DNA of 41,506 bases from DATLYH01 sp035575035 (GTDB taxonomy: Bacteria; Planctomycetota; Planctomycetia; Gemmatales; Gemmataceae), in NCBI GenBank assembly GCA_035575035.1, contig DATLYH010000038.1:1-41506 (forward strand), in the 5' to 3' direction. The notes below the pieces were generated by a model that searched no databases, was not told the DNA's origin, and saw only the letters and a list, made by a program, of their open reading frames with translations. The translations under genes were made by a program, and so were the position numbers. Shown piece after piece: positions 9,036 through 17,707 of this stretch; position 1 is the stretch's first letter, and each line of letters opens with the position of its first letter.

Positions 9036-9109
9036 CCGGAAGTAGGCCGCTTAGCCCTTGGCCAAGTCGTATGTCACTTTTCGGAATACCAGCCTGCACT
9101 ATGTCCAGG

Positions 9110-11953
9110 TCACCGGGCCGAGTCGCCAGGGACGGTGGCGAGCGGTTCGGCGACCGAGCCAGGCTCCGGCTCGTCCCAGAGGGCTTGCCATTCCTCCAGG
9201 CGGTGCACGGCTGCGAGGGCGCCGTCGATCTGTAGCCAGCCGGCCGCGGTCTGGTAGGTGTTCTCCTGCCCGCGCCAGGCAACGGTCCGGCGCCAGCCAT
9301 CCGGCCCCGGGAAGGCGACGAAACTTGCCAGGGCCCGGCGGAAGGTGAAGTGATTGCCCTTGGCCGTCACCTCCACGCCCCCAGCCAAGGCGCGGAAGGA
9401 CACAACCCGATCTGCCCGGACGCGGCTCTTCTCCAAGTACAGCCGGACCGGCGCCGGCCGGATGCCCTCCGGGGCCCATATCGACAAGGCGACCTCTCCC
9501 TCACCGTGAACTTGAATCCTGCTGTCCGTCAACCGGACTTCGCACGGTTGGGCCTCCGCCGCTTCGACGCACAAGGCCAGGGCGCCGGCATCCAGCCGAC
9601 AACCTTGCAGGTCCACGTTGGCGCCGCGGACCACCACGAGGGCCGAGCCGTGTGCCGCCTCCAGGCCGCAGTCCGCCAAGCGAAGGGAAGCGCGGTCGCA
9701 GTAGACCAGATGGGTGCGGGCGCCGGCCGACTGACCGTCAGCCGGCCACTCCAGGTCCAACCCCTCAATACGCAGGGACCGGTCGGCGGCCAGCAGCGGC
9801 GTTCCGGGCGGGGCGGCGGCTGGAGCGCAGCGCAGGCGCGGCCGGGAGCCAGGTGCAGCCCGCAGCGCCAGGGCCTTGCCGCTCCAGGCGAGGGGGGATG
9901 TGAGGAACGGGCCATTGCCGTGGATAATCACCTCGTCGCCGTCATGGGCGGCGGCGATCGCCGCTGCCAAGGTGGAATAGGCCGCAGCCGTGGGGCGGCC
10001 GGCGCCACGCACCTCGAAGGGGCCCGCCACCGCGGCCGCCTCGGCCTTTGCCGGGGGAGGAACGATTGGCAGGGCGGCCGGCTCGGCAAATGGGGAGACG
10101 GGGAGGCCCCAGCGCAGCAGCCCGGCAACCACCAGCCCGACCGCAGCGGAGGCCAACACCGCCATCGTCAGTCCAAGTCTGCCGCGGGATTCCGCTGCCG
10201 GATGCCCGACTTCGACCGGACTGGTCTTCTCCTCTCCGGGGTGCGGCGCTGCGGGAGTCGAGGTGCTGCAAGCGGATGCCTTGGCATCAGCCGGCAGCCT
10301 CCCGCGGGAATCGGCCTGGGGAGGCTCCAGATCGACCGATTCCTCCTCAGGCTCCGCCTCTGGGACCGCCTGTTCGGCCCGGTCGGGGAAGGCGTCCTGC
10401 TCCCGGTCGTCGGCGCCGAGAAACACCACACAGCCGGATGCCTCGGGCGGCTCCAGGTCATCGCCGGCCGTGAGGGCAGGGTCGGGTCCCGGGGCGTGGG
10501 CCGAGAGCCAGTCGCCCAGCGCCGCCGCCAGCGCTGCGGGGGTGGGATAGCGCCGTGCCGGATCCTTGGCCAGCAGCCGCCGGATCATCGCCTCAATCTC
10601 CATCGGGACATCGGGGCGCAGCGCTCGGACCGAGGGGGCCGGGTCAAACTGGTGGCGGAGGAGCTTTTCGGTCCAGGTGTCGGCGGGAAAGGGGACCTGG
10701 CCAGTGAGCAGGTAATAGAAGGTGCAGCCGAGGCTGTACAAGTCGCTGCGGATGCTGGCCCGCTGGCTGTCGTGAGCCAGCTCGGGGGCCATGAAGTCCG
10801 GCGTCCCTGCCAACCCGGTGGGCTGTCCCTTGCCGTCCCGGACTGCCGTGACGACCACGCGGTCTTCCTGCGGCCGACCGGCCAGCCGGGCCAGACCAAG
10901 GTCGAGGATCTTGACCTGAAGCGCCCTGGAGGACGAGCGATCCCGCCAGCGGCTGGCCTGGGGAGAGCATGGGGCCGCGAGTACCGAGCATGGGGCTGCG
11001 CGTACCGAGTACGGCGTACCGGAGTGGGCGTGCTCCGTGCCGGGTACGGAGTACGGAGTACGGGGCATGGGATGGTCATTCCCGGCCGGCCCTTGCCTGC
11101 CGCCGTCCGCCGCTTCCTTCCTCTTGTCCCCTGACTCCTGGCCGCTGCCTTCTGACCTTTGACTTCTGCCCCCGGCCTTTGGTCCTCCGCTGCCTGACCC
11201 CTGCCCCCTGACCTCTGACCCCTGCTCTCTGACTTCGGACTTCTCTCCAGGCCACTCGCCGCTCAGCAGCAGATTGGAGGGCTTAATGTCGCCGTGGACC
11301 AGGCCGCGCTCGAAGGCATGCTGCAAGCCCAGGGCCGCCTGGCGGATGCACTCGCAGGCCAGCGGCACCGGTAACGGGCCGTGCTCCTCGACCCGGCGCT
11401 CCAGGTCGGCGCCCTCGACATACTCCATGACCAACACCAGCAGCCCGTCGATTTCCGCGGCGTCGAAAGCGGCGACGATGTTGGGATGGTGGAGCCGAGC
11501 AGCTGCCTGCACTTCACGCAGGAAGGCGGGGCGCGGGATGAGGAACGGCGATGGGAAGGTGATCTGCGGCTGGCCACGGCCTGAGCGGTCGGCCTCGGGG
11601 CCTGGCTCGGCGGCCATGACCTTCAGGGCCACCACCCGTTTCATCAGGGTGTGTTCGGCCTTGTAGACCTGCCCCATGCCGCCGGCGCCCAGCCAGTCGA
11701 GGATGCGATAGGGACCAAGCACCAGGGCAGCACCGCGTCCTTCCAGCAGCAGTTCGGCCTGGTAGGGGGTCAGCATGTTCCTTCCCACCAGCTCGTTGAC
11801 CCATCCGTGTACGTCCAGCGCCGGGCCGCTGTTCTCCCTTGCCACCCTATGGAGTTCCTCCTCCGGCAGCAAGCAGTAATCAAGCAGCGCGGCCAGCAGC
11901 TGCTCGGGAGTGGCCGAGGGCGCGGCGGCCGGCCGACGGTTTCTTGGCTCCAT
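9110..11953 (-). CDS. membrane-anchored serine/threonine protein kinase with beta-helix-like C-terminus
   Basis: 947 residues from the ATG at 11953, chosen for the CGGAGAG site just upstream; an ATG at 11995 is the alternative. The kinase domain (about 82-485) has the glycine loop LGAGGMGQVYKAEH (88-101), Lys111 in VVALKVM, HGDIKPSNLLL (220-230), DLGLA (351) and MAPE (388-391). HGD replaces the usual HRD and DLG replaces DFG. Residues about 235-345, between the catalytic loop and DLG, are a low-complexity insertion encoded by short DNA repeats. A Pro/Glu/Ala-rich linker leads to one membrane helix (about 593-613). Outside it lies a roughly 300-residue domain with repeats like the parallel beta-helix (pectin-lyase) fold. 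It probably senses a cell-surface signal; substrates are unknown. Confidence 0.9.
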   Translation of the reverse strand: MEPRNRRPAAAPSATPEQLLAALLDYCLLPEEELHRVARENSGPALDVHGWVNELVGRNMLTPYQAELLLEGRGAALVLGPYRILDWLGAGGMGQVYKAEHTLMKRVVALKVMAAEPGPEADRSGRGQPQITFPSPFLIPRPAFLREVQAAARLHHPNIVAAFDAAEIDGLLVLVMEYVEGADLERRVEEHGPLPVPLACECIRQAALGLQHAFERGLVHGDIKPSNLLLSGEWPGEKSEVREQGSEVRGQGSGSGGPKAGGRSQRSEGSGQESGDKRKEAADGGRQGPAGNDHPMPRTPYSVPGTEHAHSGTPYSVRAAPCSVLAAPCSPQASRWRDRSSSRALQVKILDLGLARLAGRPQEDRVVVTAVRDGKGQPTGLAGTPDFMAPELAHDSQRASIRSDLYSLGCTFYYLLTGQVPFPADTWTEKLLRHQFDPAPSVRALRPDVPMEIEAMIRRLLAKDPARRYPTPAALAAALGDWLSAHAPGPDPALTAGDDLEPPEASGCVVFLGADDREQDAFPDRAEQAVPEAEPEEESVDLEPPQADSRGRLPADAKASACSTSTPAAPHPGEEKTSPVEVGHPAAESRGRLGLTMAVLASAAVGLVVAGLLRWGLPVSPFAEPAALPIVPPPAKAEAAAVAGPFEVRGAGRPTAAAYSTLAAAIAAAHDGDEVIIHGNGPFLTSPLAWSGKALALRAAPGSRPRLRCAPAAAPPGTPLLAADRSLRIEGLDLEWPADGQSAGARTHLVYCDRASLRLADCGLEAAHGSALVVVRGANVDLQGCRLDAGALALCVEAAEAQPCEVRLTDSRIQVHGEGEVALSIWAPEGIRPAPVRLYLEKSRVRADRVVSFRALAGGVEVTAKGNHFTFRRALASFVAFPGPDGWRRTVAWRGQENTYQTAAGWLQIDGALAAVHRLEEWQALWDEPEPGSVAEPLATVPGDSAR
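10921..11251. repeat. degenerate repeat insertion inside the kinase domain
   Basis: Two repeat blocks are in frame. 10975-11070 is built on GTACGGAGTAC/GTACCGAG units. 11120-11240 is built on CCCCTGACCTCTGA-like units. Together they code for about 110 residues of Ser/Gly/Gln/Pro-rich sequence between kinase subdomains VIb and VII. The rest of the gene is ordinary coding sequence. Confidence 0.75.
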
Positions 11954-12017
11954 TCTCTCCGTCCCTGGGTTGATCCCTTCCCTGGGGTCGGCCATCCTGC
12001 CGGTGCAAGCGGCGAGC

Positions 12018-12023
12018 ATTATA
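12018..12023 (-). promoter_or_regulatory. candidate extended -10 of the kinase gene
   Basis: On the minus strand the sequence reads TTGCTATAATGC, a consensus TATAAT preceded by TGC (extended -10). It lies about 65 bases upstream of the chosen start at 11953. No good -35 hexamer is present. A possible operator or further promoter was not seen. Confidence 0.45.
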
Positions 12024-12154
12024 GCAACCGCCTGGTCCGGTTCGCGCGAAAGGAGGGCGGGTAATGAACCGTCTCCCGGGCAGGAGCCCTTACAACCCCT
12101 ATAACCCCTCAATGCGAACCGGCTTGCCGTCTGCGACACCTGGTGGAATGGCAC

Positions 12155-13150
12155 TCAGCGCACCGGCTTGACCGGGCGTGGCAGGCTGAACCAGGCCAGG
12201 TTGCACGCCTCGCGCTCCTCATCGTCGAGCGTCAGCTGCACGGCGGCCAGGCTCTCGTCGAGCTGCTCCGGCCGGCTGGCGCCGATGATGGCGGCAGTGA
12301 TGCCCGGCTGAGCCAGCACCCAGGCGACCGCCACCGTCACCAGCGACTTGCCGCGCGGCTCGAAGAAGCGGCGCAGGTACTCGACCGCCTCCAGGTGGGC
12401 CTGGTGCCAGTAGCGCTCCCGGTACAACTCACCCGTTTGTCCCAGGGTGAAGCGGGTGCCCGGCGGCGGGGCTTCCAGGGTGCGGTACTTGCCGCTCAGG
12501 AAACCGCCCGCCAGCGGGTTGTAGGCGATCACTCCGAGCCCCTGATCGCGGCACAGGGGGAGCAACTCGGCCTCGGCCTCGCGGTAGAGCAAGTTGTAGC
12601 GCGGCTGCACGCAGTCGAAGCGGGCCAGGCCGTGCCGGGCGCTGATCCCCAGGGCGAGAGCGACCTGCCAGGCCGGGTAGTTGGAGCAGCCGATGTAACG
12701 CACCTTCCCCTGGCGTACCAGCTGGTCAAAGGCGGCCAGGGTCTCTTCCAAGGGCGTGTCCGGGTCGGGGGCGTGCGCCTGATAGAGATCGATGTAATCG
12801 GTCCGCAGCCGGCGCAGGCTGTCCTCGCACGCCTTGAGGATGTGCCGGCGCGACAGACCTTCGTCATTGGGCCCAGGGCCGACCCGGAGGCGGCACTTGG
12901 TCGCCAGCACGAAGCGGTCGCGCCGCCCTTGCAGCCAGGCGCCGACGATCTCTTCCGTGCGGCCGGCCGTCTCCGGCGTCGGCGGCACCGGGTAGGCATC
13001 GGCCGTGTCGAGAAAGCAGACCCCCGCCTCGGCAGCGCGGTCAAGGATAGCTTCCGAAGTGCGCGCGTCGCATTGGTTGCCGAACGTCATGGTGCCGAGG
13101 CAGATCTCCGAAACTTTCAATCCGGTCCTCCCCAGGCGGCGGAGCTTCAT
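12155..13150 (-). CDS. aldo/keto reductase
   Basis: This 331-residue NADPH-dependent oxidoreductase of the AKR superfamily has the expected tetrad: Asp48 and Tyr53 in FLDTADAYP, Lys85 in VLATKCR, and His126 in LYQAHAPDP. The start MKLRRLGRTGLKVSEICLG and the C-terminal GASRPEQLDESL are standard for the tim-barrel family (AKR11/12-like, YajO/potassium-channel beta-subunit related). The substrate cannot be read from sequence. The gene is upstream of the kinase on the same strand with about 200 bases between them, and the kinase has its own promoter-like -10, so they are probably separate units. Confidence 0.93.
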   Translation of the reverse strand: MKLRRLGRTGLKVSEICLGTMTFGNQCDARTSEAILDRAAEAGVCFLDTADAYPVPPTPETAGRTEEIVGAWLQGRRDRFVLATKCRLRVGPGPNDEGLSRRHILKACEDSLRRLRTDYIDLYQAHAPDPDTPLEETLAAFDQLVRQGKVRYIGCSNYPAWQVALALGISARHGLARFDCVQPRYNLLYREAEAELLPLCRDQGLGVIAYNPLAGGFLSGKYRTLEAPPPGTRFTLGQTGELYRERYWHQAHLEAVEYLRRFFEPRGKSLVTVAVAWVLAQPGITAAIIGASRPEQLDESLAAVQLTLDDEEREACNLAWFSLPRPVKPVR

Positions 13151-13302
13151 GGCGGTCTCCCTTGATGCAGTGCTCGATTGCGTGAAGGGGTATGTGTATC
13201 ACAGAAACGGCGGAAGGGGCAAGAGCACCGGGAAGAGGGACTGCGGCGGGAGGACGAGGCGTGGTATCATCAGAGGGAGTCATAACAGGAAAGGGACCGA
13301 TC

Positions 13303-13632
13303 ATGACGGCACTGCGTACCGTTCCCGGCACCATCACCCCGGACGCAGCTGAGCGCCTCGCCGAGTTGGGCATGCATGCGGAGTGTGAGCGCATGCTGGA
13401 GCACGCGCGCCAGACCGTGCCCGGTTTGCGGGCGATCCGAGTTGTCATGCGGCCGGTATACGACACCCACGAGGACACCGGTATCACGATCGAAGCAGTC
13501 GTGGACAAGACCTATCGGCCGGAGGATCAGCCCTGGAAGCAGTGGGAAGACTGGTTCTACACCTCTTTCCCTCCTCAAGTGTGGGAGCACTTCGACATGT
13601 GCCCCGTATACGAGACCGGCCATGCAGGGTAG
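13303..13632 (+). CDS. hypothetical protein, 109 aa
   Basis: The start at 13303 follows GGAAAGGGACC, a good ribosome-binding site; a longer frame from 13192 has no such signal. The protein has two helices at the N-terminus (AAERLAELGMHAECERMLEHAR) and then a beta-rich half with VVMRPVYDTHEDTG and EDWFYTSFPPQVWEHF. The first part of the following gene remnant overlaps its stop by 11 bases, which suggests a former two-gene unit, perhaps of the antitoxin-toxin kind. I do not recognise the family. Confidence 0.65.
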   Translation: MTALRTVPGTITPDAAERLAELGMHAECERMLEHARQTVPGLRAIRVVMRPVYDTHEDTGITIEAVVDKTYRPEDQPWKQWEDWFYTSFPPQVWEHFDMCPVYETGHAG

Positions 13633-13769
13633 GGTCTTCCTGGATCTGGCCCGGGAGGTGGTACTCGGGACGACCGAGGCCCACTGGTGCCGACGCCCTT
13701 GCCTTGCTCGACGCCATTGATAATGACCCAACCCGCCGGGCCGCTGCCCTCGCATCGTTTCCACCCTGA
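13622..13769 (+). pseudogene. remnant of a small downstream partner gene
   Basis: ATG 13622 overlaps the stop of the upstream gene and gives FLDLAREVVLGTTEAHW. In a second frame the sequence continues as ALALLDAIDNDPTRRAAALASFPP to a stop at about 13767-13769. The first piece resembles the opening helix of HEPN-like proteins found next to small nucleotidyltransferase or antitoxin genes. Roughly the middle of the gene would be missing. This is a weak family hint, and the fragment is too short to be sure. Confidence 0.35.
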
Positions 13770-13849
13770 GGCCCAGCCAGACCGGCCCGGCAAGCTAGAA
13801 TGACATCGAGACAGCAATTACTCCCGTCCCCGCAAAGGAGGCCCGTCGC

Positions 13850-15019
13850 ATGAGTCCGTCCGACGCGCAGCAGTTGCTCGCCGATGTCGAGGCATTCTGC
13901 CAGGAAATCCGGCCGATCGAGGAACTCTGCTACGTCGAGCACCGCTTCAACGATCGGGTCATCCCTCTGGCCCGCAAGTACAACTTGCTGGCCATGCCGG
14001 TCCCGATCGAGTACGGCGGCCGTGGTGCCGACACCGTCACCTATGCCCGGGCCCTGGCCCGCATCAATCGCGAGGGGACCGGCGTTCGCACCTTCTTCTC
14101 CGGCCATACTTCCATCGGCGAGTATCCGATCCTGACCTGGGGCACCGAGGAGCAAAAGCGGCGCTACCTCCCGGCCGGCGCTCGCGGCGAGAAGGTCTTT
14201 GCCTTCGGCCTGACCGAGCCGGAAGCCGGCAGCAACCCGCTGGAGATGCAGATGACCTACCAGCGCCGCGGCGACCAGTTCGTGCTCAACGGCGTCAAGT
14301 ATCTGATCTCCAACGGCGGCATCGCCACCACCATCATCACCTTCGCCAAGGGGCCTAACGGCCGAATCAGCGCCTTCCTCGTGGACACCGGCGGCCCCGG
14401 CTTCGCCAAGGAAGACCTGACCGCCAAGATGGGCATGCCGACCGCGAACACGGCGATGTTCGAGCTGAGCGACTACGCAGTACCGGCCGAGAACCTGCTC
14501 GGCGAGGAGGGGAACGGCTTCCGCATCGCGATGGGGACGCTGGTGAGCGGCCGGATCAGCGTGGCGGCCGGCTGCCTGGGAGTCATCGAGGACTGTTTGA
14601 TTGAGGCGGTCAATTACGCCAAGGAGCGGCAACAGCACGGCAAGGCGATTGCCCGCCACCAGCTGGTGCAGGAGCACCTGGCGATGATCGAGCTGCATCG
14701 TGTCTCGACTGAAGCGATGGTACTGCGGGCGGCCGGGGCCAAGGATGCCAGCGACGCCGACCCGGGCAACGCGGAATTGCGGGCAGCGGCCGATCTGGCG
14801 GCAGCGCAGGCAAAGCTGTTCGCCTCAAACGCAGCCTGGGACGCGGCCGACCGCGCGGTGCAGGTCTACGGCGGCCGCGGCTGGTCCACCCTTTATCGCC
14901 CCGGCCGGCACTTGCAGGACGTGCGCGTCTGCCGCATCTACGAGGGGACCGACGAGATCCTGAAGCTCAAGGTGGCTGCGGCCGTGCTCGGGGGCAAGGA
15001 GTGGGAGGCGTATCGGTAG
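13850..15019 (+). CDS. acyl-CoA dehydrogenase family protein
   Basis: 389 residues; the ATG follows AAAGGAGG by about ten bases. FAD-binding and family motifs are present: FAFGLTEPEAGSNP, LNGVKYLISNGG (flavin-side strand) and QVYGGRGW near the C-terminus. The catalytic base is expected to be Glu365 in RIYEGTDEILKLK. The enzyme should oxidise an acyl-CoA to the enoyl-CoA with electrons passed to an electron-transfer flavoprotein. Chain-length preference is not readable. It stands alone; the region after its stop is a repeat-bounded fragment and IS debris. Confidence 0.94.
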   Translation: MSPSDAQQLLADVEAFCQEIRPIEELCYVEHRFNDRVIPLARKYNLLAMPVPIEYGGRGADTVTYARALARINREGTGVRTFFSGHTSIGEYPILTWGTEEQKRRYLPAGARGEKVFAFGLTEPEAGSNPLEMQMTYQRRGDQFVLNGVKYLISNGGIATTIITFAKGPNGRISAFLVDTGGPGFAKEDLTAKMGMPTANTAMFELSDYAVPAENLLGEEGNGFRIAMGTLVSGRISVAAGCLGVIEDCLIEAVNYAKERQQHGKAIARHQLVQEHLAMIELHRVSTEAMVLRAAGAKDASDADPGNAELRAAADLAAAQAKLFASNAAWDAADRAVQVYGGRGWSTLYRPGRHLQDVRVCRIYEGTDEILKLKVAAAVLGGKEWEAYR

Positions 15020-15054
15020 GGTGAGTGGGGAGCAGTGAGTAGCGAGGTTGAACT

Positions 15055-15117
15055 ATGGAAGAAAGGTGCTTGAAGCTAGATGACTTCGAGCTGTACAAGG
15101 CCGCTTGTGCACGGTAG
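15055..15117 (+). pseudogene. truncated four-helix-bundle (23S IVS-type) protein gene
   Basis: ATG 15055 gives MEERCLKLDDFELYKAA, the usual beginning of four-helix-bundle (TIGR02436/S23-type) proteins. It then runs out at 15105-15117 where the IS1-like remnant joins. Just upstream, 15021-15045 is a G-rich repeat tract (GTGAGTGGGGAGCAGTGAGT) like the arms around the complete gene at 30541. So this looks like the left end of a second repeat-bounded copy, destroyed by the later insertion. Confidence 0.55.
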
Positions 15118-15433
15118 CGTAGGTCAGCCCCTCCGGCGGCACCGTCACCGGCTTGGGCTTGCGACCACGCTTGCCCCGCCGCCGGGGCTGCTGCTGCCGG
15201 CCGGGCACCACGCTCAGCACCAGGCGGTGTTCCGCGTCCAAGGCCCTGTAGTCCCCGTGGTCCCCACGCTCATCGTCGGCGGGGTCGCGGGCCTTGCAGG
15301 TGCGGCAGTAGAGCAGGCGGCGGTGGGGGCCGTAGCGGCCGCAGACCGTCAGGTTGCCGTGGCCGCGTTTGCCGTAATCGGGGCAGCAATCGTTCTGGCA
15401 GCAGAAGGTTCGCCGGTCGTCGTCCACGGCCAT
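15103..15433 (-). pseudogene. IS1-like transposase remnant with internal deletion
   Basis: Read leftward from ATG 15433, the translation starts with a cysteine-rich ribbon (FCCQNDCCPDYGKRGHG, then LYCRTCKAR) like the N-terminus of IS1-type transposases. It jumps to a later segment, YRALDAEHRLVLSVVPG, then GKRGRKPKPVTVPPEG. The catalytic core between these parts is missing. The 3' end fuses into the four-helix-bundle fragment at about 15105. Confidence 0.6.
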
Positions 15434-15565
15434 GGCGCTGGGTTGGAGGCGGGCGACGGGGATTGTCCGTCAACGGAAGTTGTTGTAGCAAAAGCCGGTC
15501 GGGCGTTCAACGATGTAGGGGCACCACCAACGATCATCCATGCCTGTTATACTGGAGGTTAGTAC

Positions 15566-15733
15566 ATGTTGAACATCCTGCGAGTCGAACCACTGGCTGA
15601 AGCCGATGTAGAAATAAATGACTATATTCCGTTCAAGGTACGTTTCCGAAAAGAGATCGTTTCTGCCCCCTTGGTGTGGGCAATTGGAGATACCAAGAGC
15701 CTGCTAAATAGCTCCAAGCTCGAACGACAGTGA
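15566..15733 (+). CDS. small ORF disrupted near its end by IS630
   Basis: ATG 15566 sits eight bases after GGAGG, a strong site. The present frame gives 55 residues beginning MLNILRVEPLAEADVEIND; the last codons come from the IS end. Removing the IS630 and one TA restores a 49-residue protein ending SLLNI and a TAA stop directly after the target site. The gene was therefore complete and short before the insertion. GC is lower than in neighbouring genes. Family not recognised; it may belong with the next unidentified gene at 16941. Confidence 0.5.
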   Translation: MLNILRVEPLAEADVEINDYIPFKVRFRKEIVSAPLVWAIGDTKSLLNSSKLERQ

Positions 15734-16883
15734 GATTGCTCTTGAAAAAAAAGGATGGCTTGAACCAGGATTGGGGTTCATAGCAACCAGTCCCGGAGAT
15801 CAAGCCATGCAAGGCAGTATCCAACTTTCGCCGCAGGAACGCAAGGCCTTGGTGCAAGAAGTGCGCCGAGGAACCGATCCGCAGATTCGTCGGCGAGCAC
15901 ACATCCTCCTGCTGCTCCCTGATGGGATTCCTTGGAACACGATCGTTGCCGTGCTCTTTCCCAGCACCGGAACCATCCATCGCTGGCGGCAACGCTACCG
16001 CGAGGGGGGATTGCCGGCGATCCTCGAAGCGAAGCCCGGCCGACGGCGTCCCTGGCATGGGGTGATCGCCCTGGTGATCCAGTGGGTGACCAGGAAGTCG
16101 CCGCGGGACTTCGGTTTCTACCGCAGCCGCTGGACCTGTGGCACAGTTGTGGCGTTGCTCCAAGAGGACTACGGCGTGCGGACGAGCCGGGAAACCGTGC
16201 GTTGCTGGCGGCACGAGCAGGGTCTGGTCGGGCGTCGGCCCAGGCCCGTCCTGGGACCGCAAGATCCGCAGCGTTCGCAAAAACTGCAAAAAATCCGGGC
16301 TTGGCTGCGTGATCTGCCTGCCGACGAGGCGGCCTTCTTCGCGGACGAAGTGGCTATCAACACCAACCCCAAAATCGGCTCGATGGGGATGCGGCGCGGA
16401 CAACCGGCCGAGGTCGAGACGCCGGGCAGGAACAGCCAACGCTACTTGGCCGGGTCGCTGAACTGGCGGACCGGCGAAGTGATCCGGAGTGAACCGGGCT
16501 GTCAGCGGACTGCGGACCTGTTCCTGCGGCACCGGGACGATCGGCGGCGACGGTTTCGCTGCTACCGACGGATTCCGGTGATCTGTGACAATGCCATCGT
16601 TCACAAGCCGGAGCGTTGCCGCAAGGTCCAGGAGTACCTGGCTCGGTGGGGCCACCGCATGGTGCTCCATGTTCTGCCGACCTCTGCCCCGGAAACCAAC
16701 CCGATGGAGCGGGTCTGGTGGCACCTTCAGGAAGAGATCATGCGCAATCCCCGTTGGCGGCATATGGAGGAATTACTCGACCTTGTGTTTGGTTGGCTAT
16801 CGGCTGCACCTTCTTTCGAGGTAGAGACTTCCGTCTACGATGCCGCACGAGCAGTATAGGGTACTGTCGGTTTGTCTTGGAGG
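15711..16883 (+). mobile_element. intact IS630-family insertion sequence
   Basis: Imperfect 21-base inverted ends lie at 15711-15731 (contains CTCCAAG and CGACAGT) and 16863-16883 (ACTGTCGG, CTTGGAG). The ends are immediately flanked by TA at 15709-15710 and TA at 16884-16885, as expected for IS630/Tc1-type insertion with TA duplication. A single uninterrupted transposase gene fills the element. Total 1173 bases. Confidence 0.88.
15807..16859 (+). CDS. IS630 family transposase
   Basis: 350 residues from ATG 15807; an ATG at 15771 in the same frame would add 12 residues. The N-terminal helix-turn-helix part contains LSPQERKALVQEVRRG and TGTIHRWRQRYREGG. The DDE/RNase H-like catalytic residues are in FFADEVAI (first Asp), VICDNAIVHK (second Asp) and APETNPMERVWWHLQEE (Glu). 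No stop or frameshift is present, so the element may be active or only recently silent. Confidence 0.9.
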   Translation: MQGSIQLSPQERKALVQEVRRGTDPQIRRRAHILLLLPDGIPWNTIVAVLFPSTGTIHRWRQRYREGGLPAILEAKPGRRRPWHGVIALVIQWVTRKSPRDFGFYRSRWTCGTVVALLQEDYGVRTSRETVRCWRHEQGLVGRRPRPVLGPQDPQRSQKLQKIRAWLRDLPADEAAFFADEVAINTNPKIGSMGMRRGQPAEVETPGRNSQRYLAGSLNWRTGEVIRSEPGCQRTADLFLRHRDDRRRRFRCYRRIPVICDNAIVHKPERCRKVQEYLARWGHRMVLHVLPTSAPETNPMERVWWHLQEEIMRNPRWRHMEELLDLVFGWLSAAPSFEVETSVYDAARAV

Positions 16884-16940
16884 TATTTAAAGTTAGCATT
16901 TGTTTGCGTTCCGCTCGTGTCATGACCAAGGAGGCAGCTC

Positions 16941-17453
16941 ATGAATAGTATCACACCCGTGCAGATGTTCGAAACCATATTTTTGTTGCCGCGCCATATC
17001 CAAGCGGCATGCGTGAATGTTGCGGCCAGGATGTGTCTTCCCATTTGGGAAGAATTTGAGATGGCCAACTTTTCTTCAAAAACGGGGACCGAATTGCTGG
17101 ATGCCTATGAGCAATGGTCAGAAGACAAGTTGACCGATAGTGAGTTGTTACGGTATGCGGAGCGGTTATACGCTCTGTTACCAAAAGATCTTGAGAAGGA
17201 AGACGATCCTACACCGGGATTCGCAGGGTGGGCAATTCATGGTGTGGCGCAAGTCGCGGTGGGCGATTGCAGAGATGTATTAGACTCAATAGTGTTCACA
17301 ACAGTGCTATATGCAGCTGGGGCAGTTTGTCGTTCCGGCCATAAAATGATCTCAGCCCATTATGATTTGCTCGAAGATTGTGAACGGCAATTCCTGTCAC
17401 AGTGGTGGGAAAAGTGTCACATGCATAATCTCATAATGAACGAGCCTCGGTGA
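16941..17453 (+). CDS. hypothetical protein, 170 aa (possible immunity-type protein)
   Basis: The ATG follows AAGGAGG, a strong ribosome-binding site. The protein is mostly helical, with clusters of acidic and aromatic residues (ELLDAYEQWSEDKLTDSELLRYAERLYALLP) and six cysteines. GC is clearly lower than in the chromosomal genes around it. It lies just before an RHS core remnant, and genes of this kind near RHS loci often encode immunity proteins, but no family was recognised. The function is inference from position only. Confidence 0.6.
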   Translation: MNSITPVQMFETIFLLPRHIQAACVNVAARMCLPIWEEFEMANFSSKTGTELLDAYEQWSEDKLTDSELLRYAERLYALLPKDLEKEDDPTPGFAGWAIHGVAQVAVGDCRDVLDSIVFTTVLYAAGAVCRSGHKMISAHYDLLEDCERQFLSQWWEKCHMHNLIMNEPR

Positions 17454-17707
17454 TCAGGACGCAGTGGAGTGGAAAGAATCAACGTCGGGCGTCATGCCGC
17501 GGCGTGGAACCGCTTCTACTGCAACCGTTTCTTCTTGGGAGCCCCTACCAGGTTCCGCCAGGAGCCGCGCCGCGGGGGAACGCCTTGGTCTTCTGGTACC
17601 AGGGATCGATGCGCGCCTCCTCGTTACGCCGCAGCCCCGGTTGACCGCCGCGGCGATCTGCCCGGGGCCTGGCGGCGGGTTCGGGTTCGCCCGACGCCGT
17701 TTCGCCC

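Noticed and set aside
9350..11134. Long open frame (594 codons) on the plus strand opposite the kinase gene
   Set aside because: It mirrors a GC-rich gene with clear kinase motifs, has no ribosome-binding site, and its translation is low-complexity Gly/Arg/Pro without family features.
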